Positions 35,506-45,536 are shown, counted from the stretch's first letter. The stretch: 64,000 nt of DNA from Tritrichomonas musculus (GCA_039105265.1 JAPFFF010000017.1:2852001-2916000), one strand, 5' to 3'. Program-made: numbers and translations. The notes: generated by a model from the letters alone, not told the origin.

Positions 35506-36696
35506 TTAATCTGTTTTATTTTTTGGTAATCTGAAAGTTGATATATGTGTTTTTGGTTTGTTTTCTGACTTACTCTCATTAATCTTTGGTAAGTTTCCAT
35601 TGGTTGCATTATTTGTTTCACTAGTTAAAGATGATTTTTTTGGCTCTGCATTAAAATTAAAATTAGTACCTGTTGGAATATTAAATGTTGTTGGTTGAAA
35701 GTAATTCATTGGACTAAAGTTATTAGGATTTTGTTGTACAGAGCTTTGAGGTTTCATCCATGTATTTGAGGTCGATACATTGCTGAAAATAGAGCTCGGT
35801 AATGTCTCAACACCTGGTTTCATTGTAGTCGTACTCTCATTTTCGGTAGAGCTTTGCTCGGTTTCCAAATCCCGTAACATAGATGGAACTGGAGGATTTA
35901 TTTTTTTAGGTCTTATTTCATCATAATCATATTTATTATTGATATCGACATTACTTGTTTCATATTTACCATCATTATCATTTTCTGAAATATCCATTAA
36001 TGGTTCAAGGCTTTCAGGAGTTTCATTAAAATGGACTTTTAATAATGGACTTACATAATTAGATTTAAATACATTAATAACAGGAAAATGGTAATGCCAA
36101 TTTTGAAATTCATATTTAAATTTTTTTAAATCAGCTTCCTCATCCAAATTTCGTAATTCAACACGATTCCATTCATTCATAAAAGTTTCAGGTTTGAAAC
36201 AAAGAAATATGTGCAACGGAAGTGGTTTGATTTTTCTATTTACATCTCCTTCGGAATCTAATTCAAAACAGAAATTATTTGTTTCTTTAATAGCATATTT
36301 ATATCCACAATCTTCCATTAATACAATATATGATTTATTTAGTTCATCAAACCATCTTTCAACAAATTTAATATCTGTATTTCCAATTTTGGAACCAATT
36401 TCAATAGAAATGACAAATTTTCTTTTTAAATAAGGACGTTTATTATCTAAGATGTTCATTTTTGTATTCATATCAACTTTCTTAGGTAAATTTAACAATA
36501 TATTATCACCTTCCATAAAAACAAATAAATCTTGATAATTACTACTCAAATAGAAGTAAACTTTCTTATCTTTTTTATCAATATATGAATATAATGTGTG
36601 AGTTCTATCTAGAATAATTGCATCCTTATCAATTAAATTAGATTCTTGTTCTGCTGTTAATACTTCTTTATTTTTATCCTTTGTTTTACGTATCAT
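35506..36696 (-). CDS. Slot protein of Polinton C (396 aa)
   Basis: The N-terminal ~200 residues look folded and beta-rich (TLYSYIDKKDKKVYFYLSS, KRKFVISIEIGSKIGNTDIK, LPLHIFLCFKPETF). The C-terminal ~190 residues are Ser/Asn/Pro-rich and probably disordered, ending in a basic segment (STFRLPKNKTD). It occupies the gene slot that holds unrelated proteins in B and D. No family recognised. Confidence 0.7.
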   Translation of the reverse strand: MIRKTKDKNKEVLTAEQESNLIDKDAIILDRTHTLYSYIDKKDKKVYFYLSSNYQDLFVFMEGDNILLNLPKKVDMNTKMNILDNKRPYLKRKFVISIEIGSKIGNTDIKFVERWFDELNKSYIVLMEDCGYKYAIKETNNFCFELDSEGDVNRKIKPLPLHIFLCFKPETFMNEWNRVELRNLDEEADLKKFKYEFQNWHYHFPVINVFKSNYVSPLLKVHFNETPESLEPLMDISENDNDGKYETSNVDINNKYDYDEIRPKKINPPVPSMLRDLETEQSSTENESTTTMKPGVETLPSSIFSNVSTSNTWMKPQSSVQQNPNNFSPMNYFQPTTFNIPTGTNFNFNAEPKKSSLTSETNNATNGNLPKINESKSENKPKTHISTFRLPKNKTD

Positions 36697-36740
36697 TTTT
36701 CATTTGGAACAAAAATAATAAGGCCTAAATGGCTATTCAA

Positions 36741-36814
36741 CAACTACGTTGTCGCGAAGTCAATCCGAAGGATTGCCTGAGACCGAAGGTCGAAGCGCCA
36801 TCTCGCTCTGCGAG
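36741..36814. repeat. Cluster of GC-rich micro-hairpins between genes
   Basis: Successive stems with 3-nt loops: CAAC-TAC-GTTG (36741), CAATCC-GAA-GGATTG (36761), GACC-GAA-GGTC (36781), CTCGC-TCT-GCGAG (36802). They fill the gap between the slot gene and the small jelly-roll-like gene (36697-36886), which holds no gene. Confidence 0.75.
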
Positions 36815-36886
36815 CTCGAGCTTGTGAGATGTCCAAAGGACTGTTGGGCATGAAATGTTTGGTGCCTGGCAAACAAAAAAACCTAT

Positions 36887-37264
36887 TTAAAAGATTAATA
36901 GGCAACTCATTACAAAAGCAGATGGTTCAATTGAGTTCCCATATAAATCTGTGAACCAAATTTTAAAATTACGTTCATGACCAAGGAATTCATATTTTCG
37001 ATATTTAGTTTGACGTCTGTTTGCCAACATAATGAAACAATCACAATAACCATCTTGTTGTACAATATCAGAGTGTACCATTAAATCTCCAACAAGAGTA
37101 TCTTTAACAATTGCTCCAACATACTGTACAACAATATATTTCTTATTTCGACTTGTAACGAATTCACTTGGAAGAACAAATTCAGAATCTTGTGTATGGA
37201 AATAACGCTTAGTAATTGGTTGCTTCATTGAGTAAACATCTTTTTTTATCTCATTTGTCAACAT
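36887..37264 (-). CDS. Small jelly-roll-like protein of Polinton C (125 aa)
   Basis: KRYFHTQDSEFVLPSEFVTS, NKKYIVVQYVGAIVKDTLVG, DLMVHSDIVQQ, CFIMLANRRQTKYRKYEFLG and FKIWFTDLYGNSIEPSAFV. It aligns with B and D from the Met at 37228 (MKQPITKR); the upstream extension is specific to C. It overlaps the integrase 3' end. Minor-capsid role proposed as for B. Confidence 0.7.
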   Translation of the reverse strand: MLTNEIKKDVYSMKQPITKRYFHTQDSEFVLPSEFVTSRNKKYIVVQYVGAIVKDTLVGDLMVHSDIVQQDGYCDCFIMLANRRQTKYRKYEFLGHERNFKIWFTDLYGNSIEPSAFVMSCLLIF

Positions 37265-38073
37265 TTAATATGAAATACTGTTTATAATCATCGTTCAAGT
37301 CTTCGATAGAATCACAAACATATTTCGTGTAAATTATTGGGACTTCAATAATTGCTTTCTCATCATCAGTTTTGGCAATTCTACCTTTCTCTGATTTCTC
37401 ATATGGGACTAAACCATCCTTTGTCTTATCAAATGTGAGATATGGATTTAACAATCTACATTTAACATTTCCGTTTTGATAACAAATGAACTCAGCTATT
37501 TCATTGAAAACTCTTCTCCTTTTTTCATGCTTTTTTTGAGTCTTACCTTTATCAAGATGTATCAAAATAATGTTTCCACGTTTGTAATTAAGCAAGCCTT
37601 TCAACTTCTGTTTTTCATTTATCTTTCTCAATTTCATTTTCATCATTCGAATATACCTCCATTCCAAATCAACATTATTTTGAACATGAACTGGAGAATA
37701 ATAAATCCATTTAGTTGGAGGAACTAAACCAGAACCTTGATATTCAGATAATTCATCTTCATTATAATCATAATTTCGAAATTTCAATGAATTGTGAGGA
37801 GTGTTATTATAGAAGTTCACCATTTGTCTCATGAGATTATAATCAGCAATTCTTCGATTATCCATTCCAAAAGCATTTCTAAGAGTTCTAATTACAGCAT
37901 CAACGTTTTTATGAGCGAGAGCGTAAGGGGAAGATTGAATTACAAATTTGACTGGATAATAATCATTGATATCGTCAATTTTCAACACAATTTTTGAGAT
38001 TGGTGACTTGATAACATTTTTATATCCACTTTTTTTCAAAAATGCTATTAACGTTTTCAAATTAGTATGCGCA
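37251..38073 (-). pseudogene. INT: Polinton C integrase, interrupted by Polinton E
   Basis: C-terminal part of an rve integrase: PYALAHKNVDAVIRTLRNAF, NFYNNTPHNSLKFRNY, KRGNIILIHLDKGKTQKKHE and FNEIAEFICYQNGNVKCRLL. The left terminus of Polinton E at 38074 interrupts the reading frame, so the upstream core motifs are not in this piece. Broken by that insertion. Confidence 0.88.
38068..38073. repeat. Candidate target hexamer of Polinton E (TGCGCA)
   Basis: Six bases of integrase sequence before the AGTAGTG terminus. The partner copy is outside the window. Confidence 0.4.
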
Positions 38074-38353
38074 AGTAGTGTAGTATGTGCGTATTGGGGG
38101 TCAGATAATAAATCACATCTGACGGTCTACTCCATGTTAGTCGCTCAAGGGTTTCATGCGATTTTCCTTATTTTTAACCCCATTTTCAGAACTCAAGGTT
38201 TTCTAGCTCACTGTCTACAACACTGTGAGCCCCAACTATGAAACTCAATGATTTCTAGCACTTTTTTGGAGTCGAATAATTTGAGCCTCCAATTGACAGC
38301 CATAAAATTTAAATCCATCGATTATCAAAAATTAATTTTTTATTTCCACCCAA
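38074..38353 (+). repeat. Left terminal region of Polinton E
   Basis: Begins AGTAGTGTAGTATGTGCG, followed by a hairpin with GTCAGAT/ATCTGAC arms near 38100, and ends in the leader of pPolB (TTTTTTATTTCC just before the start). No gene. The second copy needed to measure the TIR is outside the window. Confidence 0.65.
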
Positions 38354-41300
38354 ATGCGATACGATTACCGATCACTTAAAAATATTAGTAATGATGATAT
38401 TGTTGAATTAATCAAAAGTATTAACACAATTTTCAATGCAAATCTACCAATTACAACAACTGCTAAAACAGAAGCTTGGAATAGAAGGAAAAACGTAGAA
38501 GTATTATGTGATTGGCTTAATAATCGTAATGCCCACAGATTTATTAAAAATGATTTACCAAATGCAGAAGAAATAGATAGTTTCATTATACATGTGCATA
38601 AACTTAAACGAATATTGGATGATTCACATGAACAGCACTACCAAGATATACTCAAACGTGATGATTACTTTGAAGAAGATATTAATGAAGAAGATGAACG
38701 CTATTTCAACACAAAACAACAACAAATCGAGAGAGAATTCGAGATAAAAGAAGCTATTAATAGGGCTTATGAAGCAGTTGATGATGCAATACAATTAATC
38801 AAAGAACAAAAACATCCAGTTTTACAGAAGACTGAGAGATTAATCATCCCAGATGCTCCATTAATCAAAAACCATCAAAAGTATTACTTTCCAGAGAATG
38901 AAGAAATATATGAATATCTTGATAAATGCGCACACAATTTCACATCAAAACATAGTGATTTCCTTATGATTAACGAGCCACATGATTTCGATAGAGCTGT
39001 AAATGAATGGAATCACTATAATAAATATCCATCTGAAAATACTATACAACGCAAAGACAGTGGCAAGCCGATAACAACATATTATTTCAATCAAATTGCA
39101 TCATTAGATAATATCTTTGAGTGTCTTCACAATGTATACAAGAAAGAGCTGAAACCATTTAAGGTTCATTTTCAACTATCAGGAGTCTTCGAAACATACA
39201 CTTATGATTTTGAATCATTAGAAGAGAAATACGATTATAAAGCTAAAGATATTATTTGGAAGAACTATCAATCAATGGTCCCCATCATCATCAGTAAACT
39301 TGAAGACCTTGAAATAGTGAAATTATATATCGAATCAGTTCTTCACTCTTATGAAACAGAATCATCAAGCACAAAACTTATATTAGTTGGTTCAATAGCT
39401 TTCACAGTTTCAAGAATGAGAAAGATAACTGGTCGCATAAAGGATTTACCAATCGAATTCATCAAAAATGATTTCATTATTGCTGATAATGAAGATGATA
39501 AACTATGTTTCTTCAGATTCTTAGCTGTATGTTTAAATGAAGAACTAGCAAATACCAAAAAATATAAAACTAAAGAACGAACCAAAATCGCTAAGAAACT
39601 ACTTCTTAAAGAACATAATATTATATACAACACAAAGATTCCAAATGAAGGTAAGAAAATACTTAATGAATTCGAAGGTGTTTCAATGGAGCAGATGAAA
39701 GATTTAGCACAAAAGAATCACATTAATGTTAACATATATGAGTTTCACAAGACAGATTCTGAGCAATATTATGATTTATCAGAGCAGTGGTTTTTCGATA
39801 AAACATTTACAACATATTCTGCATTACTTTTCACTCAAAATCAAATCATCCATATAATGTACATCAAGAATCCTGAAAAGCTTACACAAATACATATTTG
39901 CCCTAAATGTAATTCATATATTCATTATGGTTCAAAGAATTTTAACAGGTTTGATTCTCATGTTAAACACTGTGATGGTGTATTTAAAAAGAACTTCATA
40001 CCAGTTAAAGAAGCTTTACCTTATTGTCCTCATATATTGAATAACCCTGTTTATGAATACTGTTTAGCATACAATCTTCAATGGAAACCAGAAATATATT
40101 ATATAACATATGATTTCGAAACAATGGAGCAATCAATAAATAAATCAATCTCTGATTCAACAACAATAAATTCAAGGTTAATTCCGTTGTCAGTTTCATC
40201 TTGTGTGAAATCATCAAACGGCTTGACAACAAAGAATTTCTCATTAAGAGACTCTCAAGAGTTCATACCACAATGGATAAAATGGTTGTTCGAGCAATCA
40301 ATGAAAGTCTATGCAGATAAGATATCATATTATGACTCATTCTTACCAGACACCTCTATTAACAAAAATATGAATGTAATTACTGTATTAGGGTTTAACT
40401 CATCACGTTTTGACAGCAATCTCTTTAAACAATATTTCAATTATTCTTTCTTAAGCCCTACGGGCCTAGGGAGCGAAGTGAGCTGGAAAGTCGAATCAAA
40501 TTCAATAATAGGAACCCTATCTTCATTAAAACAATTCATTCTCACATCAGATAATCATCCAACTAAATTGAGATTCATAGATGCTCAATCATTTGTTGCA
40601 GGAGGTACATTAAAGCAATTTGGCGAAGATTTTGGCAACAATAATAGTGAAAAAGGTGTGTTTCCTTATGAAGCAATCAACGATAAGAACTACAATGAAG
40701 TATTATCAAAATCAGAACCATTTTCATATGATGATTTTTATAGCTATCTCAATCAAAAGAATCCTCTTACTAAAGAAGAATATGATGCTTATCTTGAAGA
40801 TTCAAAACGTTTTGCAACACGATGGGACTACCTATTAGCATACAATGATAATGATGTTGAAATGATGATTAAACCTATTGATAATTTAATAGCACTCAAT
40901 GCTCAATACAACGTTGATTTACTTTCAAATCTCTCATTATCAAAGAATGCTTCGTGCATCAAATATGCTTTGGCTTATAAAGATTTTAATCCGAGAAACA
41001 ACATTGGGATTACAAATAAATACAATACATTCAAACCAAGCAAGAAATGGTGGCAATATAAATGTGATAGTTATTATAATCAAGATGAGAAATACAATAG
41101 ATTAAACCCTAAAAAACCACAACGAGATTTAACAAAATGTGTGTCAGAAAATGATTTCGAAGCTTTTATGAAAATGTATGACGACCCAAATAAAGGGAAA
41201 TGCCATTTATGTCATGAACATTTTACTTATCAAAATAAGCCTACATTAGATAGAATTGACAATAATAAAGGTCACCAAATTGATAACTGCTTATTAGCAT

Positions 41301-42958
41301 GTGCTGAATGTAATAAACTTCGTAAACGTGATGACCCTAAAATAACAGCTCTAAGAATCCAATTAAAAAAATATTGTAAATTACATCATTTACCAACACT
41401 CATCAACGATGAACGTGAATATTATTCAATAAGAAATGCTATCACAGGAGGACTCTCTAATGTAATGCATCGAGTAAACATTAAAGATGAGACTCATATT
41501 AATAAATTTCGCTATATTGACAATAAAGGAGTTTTGTCATATGATACTTCTAATGTTCAATCTCATGTTGTTGGTATCGATTTTAATTCTTTGTATCCAT
41601 CATCATTCTCATCTTGTAAACATGAATTTAATAAGTATCATGGAGGTATAATGTATATGCCTGGAGCATTTATTAGACGAATTGATGCTAAAGATAAAGC
41701 TTCAAAAAAGAGATGCCTCGATATCATAACAAACTCATCAAGATTCTCAAATAAACCATCATATTTGTTCTACGCTGAAGTTAAACTAAAATGTCCCACC
41801 TCAAAAATAAACTATTTTATCAATTTACCTCCTGTGTTTCGCAATATCAATATCAAAAACGATGAATCAACAATTGGCACTTATATGTACAATTACATGA
41901 AAACAAATAAATTAACTTCTACAGATATGGAAGAACGCAAGCTTACAATGCTTCTTGATACTCATGATGAATACATGATTTTCTCAAATTATTATCTCTG
42001 GTTTCTGTTAGACCACGGATTGATTATTGATGATGTTAAATCTGTTTCACAATATGAAGCTCATACAGGATTTAATGAATTTGTTAGCACTTTTATGCAA
42101 AAACGTCAGGATATTATCTCAGGAAAAACAAAGGGTAATGAGAAATTCTATAAAATATCTATGAACGGTTCATATGGATATGATGGGATGAACTCTGAGA
42201 AATTCAGTAAAGTCAAGATATGTGATGCAAATAAAGCTTATCAATATATCATCTCTCAAACTTATATGGGTGGGGCACAATTAAGTGATAATACATTTTT
42301 AATTCAACAATCACCCAAATCATATCATTGCAATACATGCATTCAAGAATCATTGTGGACTCTTGATAACGCAAAGTTTTGGTATCTCACATTTTATTAT
42401 GATTTTATGAATAATTGTTTTGATATGGATAGACTACATTTTATAGAGGGTGATACTGATTCAGCATATTTTGCAGTTGCTGGGAACCCAAATGAAGGCC
42501 CTGAACAATTATTTGATTACGTTATTAAAAACAAAGAGTTCTACGACAAGAATGTATATAAATTCATGCCTAACCCATCAATCAACACTATTCAAGACGA
42601 AAAAAAGATATTGGGATGTGCCATTGAAAAATATGGTGAAAACATGATAGCTCTTGCTCCTAAATGCTATACTATATTTAACAATAATGGACAAACAAAA
42701 GCATTGAAACTAAAAGGTGTATCTTTAAAGAAGAATCATATTGTGTCTTCCGATTACAAATCTATTATTGATAATCAATCAATTAAGCTTGGTAAGAATA
42801 TAAATCTTCAGATGCAAAACAATAAAATGAGTAAAATAACGGTAAACAAGAATGCTCTCACAGGATGTCATACAAAGATGATTGTTTTACCAAATCAATC
42901 ATGCGCACCTTTTGTTAGTGGCTTAACAGCGAATAATTATTTTATTAATTATAACTAA
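38354..42958 (+). CDS. pPolB: Protein-primed family B DNA polymerase of Polinton E, with embedded HNH-type domain
   Basis: A 1534-residue polymerase. Cys/His N-terminal domain (DDKLCFFRFLAVCL and IIHIMYI), knuckle CPKCNSYIHYGSKNFNRF, exonuclease YDFETMEQ (about 586), FNSSRFDSN and YNDNDVEMM, HNH-type CHLCHEHF...LDRIDN...LACAECN (about 950-1000), then DFNSLYPSS (about 1075), KISMNGSYG (about 1265) and GDTDSAYF (about 1365). A short GC-rich hairpin segment (40455-40480) is inserted in frame after the second exonuclease motif and is absent from B and D. The frame is open. Confidence 0.95.
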   Translation: MRYDYRSLKNISNDDIVELIKSINTIFNANLPITTTAKTEAWNRRKNVEVLCDWLNNRNAHRFIKNDLPNAEEIDSFIIHVHKLKRILDDSHEQHYQDILKRDDYFEEDINEEDERYFNTKQQQIEREFEIKEAINRAYEAVDDAIQLIKEQKHPVLQKTERLIIPDAPLIKNHQKYYFPENEEIYEYLDKCAHNFTSKHSDFLMINEPHDFDRAVNEWNHYNKYPSENTIQRKDSGKPITTYYFNQIASLDNIFECLHNVYKKELKPFKVHFQLSGVFETYTYDFESLEEKYDYKAKDIIWKNYQSMVPIIISKLEDLEIVKLYIESVLHSYETESSSTKLILVGSIAFTVSRMRKITGRIKDLPIEFIKNDFIIADNEDDKLCFFRFLAVCLNEELANTKKYKTKERTKIAKKLLLKEHNIIYNTKIPNEGKKILNEFEGVSMEQMKDLAQKNHINVNIYEFHKTDSEQYYDLSEQWFFDKTFTTYSALLFTQNQIIHIMYIKNPEKLTQIHICPKCNSYIHYGSKNFNRFDSHVKHCDGVFKKNFIPVKEALPYCPHILNNPVYEYCLAYNLQWKPEIYYITYDFETMEQSINKSISDSTTINSRLIPLSVSSCVKSSNGLTTKNFSLRDSQEFIPQWIKWLFEQSMKVYADKISYYDSFLPDTSINKNMNVITVLGFNSSRFDSNLFKQYFNYSFLSPTGLGSEVSWKVESNSIIGTLSSLKQFILTSDNHPTKLRFIDAQSFVAGGTLKQFGEDFGNNNSEKGVFPYEAINDKNYNEVLSKSEPFSYDDFYSYLNQKNPLTKEEYDAYLEDSKRFATRWDYLLAYNDNDVEMMIKPIDNLIALNAQYNVDLLSNLSLSKNASCIKYALAYKDFNPRNNIGITNKYNTFKPSKKWWQYKCDSYYNQDEKYNRLNPKKPQRDLTKCVSENDFEAFMKMYDDPNKGKCHLCHEHFTYQNKPTLDRIDNNKGHQIDNCLLACAECNKLRKRDDPKITALRIQLKKYCKLHHLPTLINDEREYYSIRNAITGGLSNVMHRVNIKDETHINKFRYIDNKGVLSYDTSNVQSHVVGIDFNSLYPSSFSSCKHEFNKYHGGIMYMPGAFIRRIDAKDKASKKRCLDIITNSSRFSNKPSYLFYAEVKLKCPTSKINYFINLPPVFRNINIKNDESTIGTYMYNYMKTNKLTSTDMEERKLTMLLDTHDEYMIFSNYYLWFLLDHGLIIDDVKSVSQYEAHTGFNEFVSTFMQKRQDIISGKTKGNEKFYKISMNGSYGYDGMNSEKFSKVKICDANKAYQYIISQTYMGGAQLSDNTFLIQQSPKSYHCNTCIQESLWTLDNAKFWYLTFYYDFMNNCFDMDRLHFIEGDTDSAYFAVAGNPNEGPEQLFDYVIKNKEFYDKNVYKFMPNPSINTIQDEKKILGCAIEKYGENMIALAPKCYTIFNNNGQTKALKLKGVSLKKNHIVSSDYKSIIDNQSIKLGKNINLQMQNNKMSKITVNKNALTGCHTKMIVLPNQSCAPFVSGLTANNYFINYN
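40455..40465. repeat. In-frame micro-hairpin in pPolB of E
   Basis: GCCC-TAC-GGGC, followed by the GC-rich GAGCGAAGTGAGC. It encodes a Ser/Pro/Gly-rich stretch that D and B lack at this point. Confidence 0.7.
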
Positions 42959-42983
42959 ATAGTTATTTTTTTATTCTTAACAA

Positions 42984-43418
42984 ATGACAAACGAAATAAT
43001 AAGAAAAATCGATGATATAATAGCTGATTTGTATACATTAAAATTATGGGTACATACTGAACAAAAAAAAGACAGTTCGTCTAATAGTGAACCACAAAGT
43101 GGTGAAGAGAATTCGTTAGAAGAACATACAATTGACTTGCAAAGTAATACCAAAGCTAAAGCTTGTGACTGTGTAGCAGAGCCTAGGAAAGTCATCCATA
43201 GACGAACAAACCGTTCATTCCCATTAAATAAATCAAAGAATCTCAATGATGAACAACGTAATAAAGTATTAGCATTTGCAAATGAAAATAAACAACTCAT
43301 CTTGGATCAACCATCTGCTACAAGAAATGAATTCCTTCAAAAGCTTGTTCACGATAAATTGAATATTAATCTTTCTGCATACATGTCTTGTAAAATAATT
43401 ACTATGCTCAGTATTTGA
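42984..43418 (+). CDS. Small helical protein beside pPolB, Polinton E (144 aa)
   Basis: N-terminal helix MTNEIIRKIDDIIADLYTLK, a polar linker, then FPLNKSKNLNDEQRNKVLAF and FLQKLVHDKLNINLSAYMSC. The last segment matches the conserved end of the B and D homologues (DKLNINLSAYM versus KHLNINITSYM and DNLNLSISMYM). A TTATTTTTTTATT tract lies about 10 bp before the start. Probably a DNA- or polymerase-binding accessory protein. Confidence 0.75.
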   Translation: MTNEIIRKIDDIIADLYTLKLWVHTEQKKDSSSNSEPQSGEENSLEEHTIDLQSNTKAKACDCVAEPRKVIHRRTNRSFPLNKSKNLNDEQRNKVLAFANENKQLILDQPSATRNEFLQKLVHDKLNINLSAYMSCKIITMLSI

Positions 43419-43441
43419 ATATGCGCATGCTCTATTTAAAT

Positions 43442-43672
43442 CTATGATTTGAATACAGCAAGCGTTTTATCATCTATTATTGCAGTGATAACCCCCACAG
43501 TCATACGTTTAATCTTTGATGTTATTGCAGTTTCACCACTGAGAATCTTCAATTTATTGTCTTCATTATCAATAAATACTTCATCTCCAATACCATAACA
43601 AGATGAATCATCAACTTTTACAAGATAATCACCATGTGAAGTGAAGGTAATACAATTATTTTTTTGGTCCTC
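43442..43672 (-). pseudogene. Fibre-like gene of Polinton E, head-side piece
   Basis: Encodes the end of the head domain: HGDYLVKVDDSSCYGIGDEV, NKLKILSGETAITSKIKRM and TLAVFKS. It abuts the left terminus of Polinton D. The gene is broken by that insertion. Confidence 0.85.
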
Positions 43673-44009
43673 AGTAGTGATGAGTGTTCCGGATGACAAC
43701 CAGATAGAAATTCACTTATGACCGCCATTACTGCCCTAATTTAGAAGGCCATCTAACTATTTTTGAATTGACACTAACTGATACTCATAACTAGGAATAA
43801 TTGATCAGCATCATGGGGTCACATTGATGTTCACTTATGACCACTTATGACCGCCATTACTGCCCTAATTTAGAAGGCCATCTAACTATTTTTGAATTGA
43901 CACTAATCGTGATACTAACTGATACTCATAACTAGGAATAATTGATCAGCATCATGGGACTATATAGATGTTCACTTATGACCGCCACTATTGCCCTAGT
44001 TTAGAAGGC
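43673..44009 (+). repeat. Left TIR of Polinton D, 337 bp, with internal tandem repeats
   Basis: Nearly identical in reverse complement to 62589-62925, with a few differences near the inner end. Inside, a unit starting TTCACTTATGACC and containing GCCCTAATTTAGAAGGCC recurs at about 43712, 43832 and 43973. The 43673-44099 stretch holds no gene. Confidence 0.93.
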
Positions 44010-44099
44010 CCCTAACTATTTTTGCATTTATGCATTCGCATCGACCCCAAAAATAAACCTATTTTTAAATTTGAATATTGATTTTTTTATCACCACCAA

Positions 44100-44585
44100 A
44101 TGGAATCATCCACAACCCATTTCAAGGTCTACGAATACATCAACACATTGATATCCCTATCATCAAAGCCTGATGAATTCTCAAAATGTAATTTCGCAAT
44201 ATTATGTGACAAGTTCCCATTCAGTTTGAAGAAATCGCTTTACCTTGCGAGGGTCCTATATGTATCACTACAGACTAATACTGAAACCATTAGATTCTAC
44301 CCAGATAAGCTCAAGGAGATGAACCTTGAGAACATATATTTGACATCCAACAGTAGACGTAAATTGAGTATCAACATGCATGAGTTCTTCGTAAATGGGA
44401 ATACCGAAAAACATGAATTCAAGGAATGCCCGTATTACAACTATTCGATTGAGAAAACCAATATAAACACCAAGGATCTCATTGGTAAATTACGTGAAAA
44501 ATACAATATTGTGGAACCTGATGTATTCATTGGTCAACATCAAGATTTGGTATTGGAAGCAGACCCTGATATTGATTTTGTCTAA
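44100..44585 (+). CDS. Conserved 161-aa protein convergent with ATPase
   Basis: Polinton D member of the KVYEYINTLI family: FAILCDKFP, LARVLYVSLQ, TSNSRRKLSINMHEFF, YYNYSIEK and LREKYNIVEPDVFIGQHQDL. First gene inside the left TIR, overlapping the ATPase 3' end by 4 bp. Function unknown. Confidence 0.82.
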   Translation: MESSTTHFKVYEYINTLISLSSKPDEFSKCNFAILCDKFPFSLKKSLYLARVLYVSLQTNTETIRFYPDKLKEMNLENIYLTSNSRRKLSINMHEFFVNGNTEKHEFKECPYYNYSIEKTNINTKDLIGKLREKYNIVEPDVFIGQHQDLVLEADPDIDFV

Positions 44586-45523
44586 ATCTTACTATATATA
44601 ACTTGCATATCGTGTTCAACAGTGTTCACCAATATGAAATCATGTCCAGATAAGGTTCTATATTTTTGCCACAACTCTTCGAATTCACAAGGTATGCTCA
44701 CCTGCTGATATATGTAATTGAGTTTCTGTCGCGAGAACCCATTGAATATGAAGAATGATGTACAATTATTTTTGTAATCAGTTGGCACACCTTTGAAGAA
44801 CTGGATATTGATGTAAACGATTGAATTCTTATGGCGCAACTGTGTAATATAGTTTGTGAAGTATGATGATTTCAACAGCTTACTCTTAATGAAATCCTCA
44901 CAAAGGATTATCGTATTGAGTGGTACATTGGGTTTCCCAAGTTTGTTGATATGAAGGAACTCAAACATTTGCTGCAACTTCTGTTCATCGACAATAATCT
45001 TCCCAACTGAGCTATATTTGTTATACAACTCTTTCCATAAATCGAGTTCCTTCAAATACCGTTCAGCATTACTATCAGCGACAACCTCAATGGGCAAGTT
45101 GATGAGTTCACGTTGAGATTCAAATGTGGAATCATTTATAATACCATTTTTGCTCACATAGACTATCATATGAAATGGGTTATTTTTGAGTCTACTCATT
45201 TGAATGATATCACGAATAACTGTGTGACTCTTACCTTTGCCTTGAGAAGCTACCAGTATGTTCAAAGTATTGTACCAAGCATATATTCCGTTAGCGATTG
45301 GTCTTATGGATGCATTCGTGATTTTATCCCTATTTTTGGAATAGGCCTCACTCATAGCTTCATCAACATCAAACCTCTTGGAAACCGGTTGCTGCTTCTG
45401 GAACATAGAACGCAGTTCCTGCTCAAATGTGTCAAAATCTATTGGCTCTCCACTGGAACTGTCTGATAATTCGATAGATGTATAATCAAAAAGAGTTGGC
45501 TGCAGGCGTTTATAATACAACAT
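44582..45523 (-). CDS. ATP: A32/FtsK-HerA-like packaging ATPase of Polinton D
   Basis: 313 residues. Walker A ASQGKGKS, Walker B NTIILCEDF, then LRHKNSIVYINIQFFKG and FFIFNGFSRQKLNYIYQQVS. The acidic N-terminus (ELSDSSSGEP) resembles those of A and B. A minus-strand TATTTTTG lies 5 bp upstream of the start. Confidence 0.92.
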   Translation of the reverse strand: MLYYKRLQPTLFDYTSIELSDSSSGEPIDFDTFEQELRSMFQKQQPVSKRFDVDEAMSEAYSKNRDKITNASIRPIANGIYAWYNTLNILVASQGKGKSHTVIRDIIQMSRLKNNPFHMIVYVSKNGIINDSTFESQRELINLPIEVVADSNAERYLKELDLWKELYNKYSSVGKIIVDEQKLQQMFEFLHINKLGKPNVPLNTIILCEDFIKSKLLKSSYFTNYITQLRHKNSIVYINIQFFKGVPTDYKNNCTSFFIFNGFSRQKLNYIYQQVSIPCEFEELWQKYRTLSGHDFILVNTVEHDMQVIYSKI

Positions 45524-45528
45524 TTAAT

Positions 45529-45536
45529 CAAAAATA
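45529..45536 (-). promoter_or_regulatory. TATTTTTG upstream motif of ATPase
   Basis: Reads TATTTTTG on the minus strand between the membrane microprotein stop and the ATPase start. Confidence 0.45.

Larger units (their letters stand above)
30631..38073. mobile_element. Polinton C, central fragment (oldest host copy)
   Basis: This fragment carries, in order, a fibre-like gene, the large virion-type protein, a slot protein, the small jelly-roll-like protein and the integrase, the same order as in B. Both ends are interrupted: the fibre-like gene on the left by Polinton A, and the integrase on the right by Polinton E. Neither terminus of C is visible. C must predate both A and E. It is broken by at least these two insertions. 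Confidence 0.85.
38074..43672. mobile_element. Polinton E, left part
   Basis: The element starts at 38074 with AGTAGTGTAG, inside the integrase reading frame of C. It contains pPolB, a small helical gene and the 3' piece of a fibre-like gene, which is then interrupted by Polinton D at 43673. E resumes at 62926. The right terminus is outside the window, so the TIR and target duplication (candidate TGCGCA at 38068-38073) cannot be confirmed. Confidence 0.8.

Noticed and set aside
36741-36814. tRNA or small structured RNA gene
   Set aside because: The stems are short, independent 3-nt-loop hairpins; no cloverleaf, and similar hairpins occur within coding frames.
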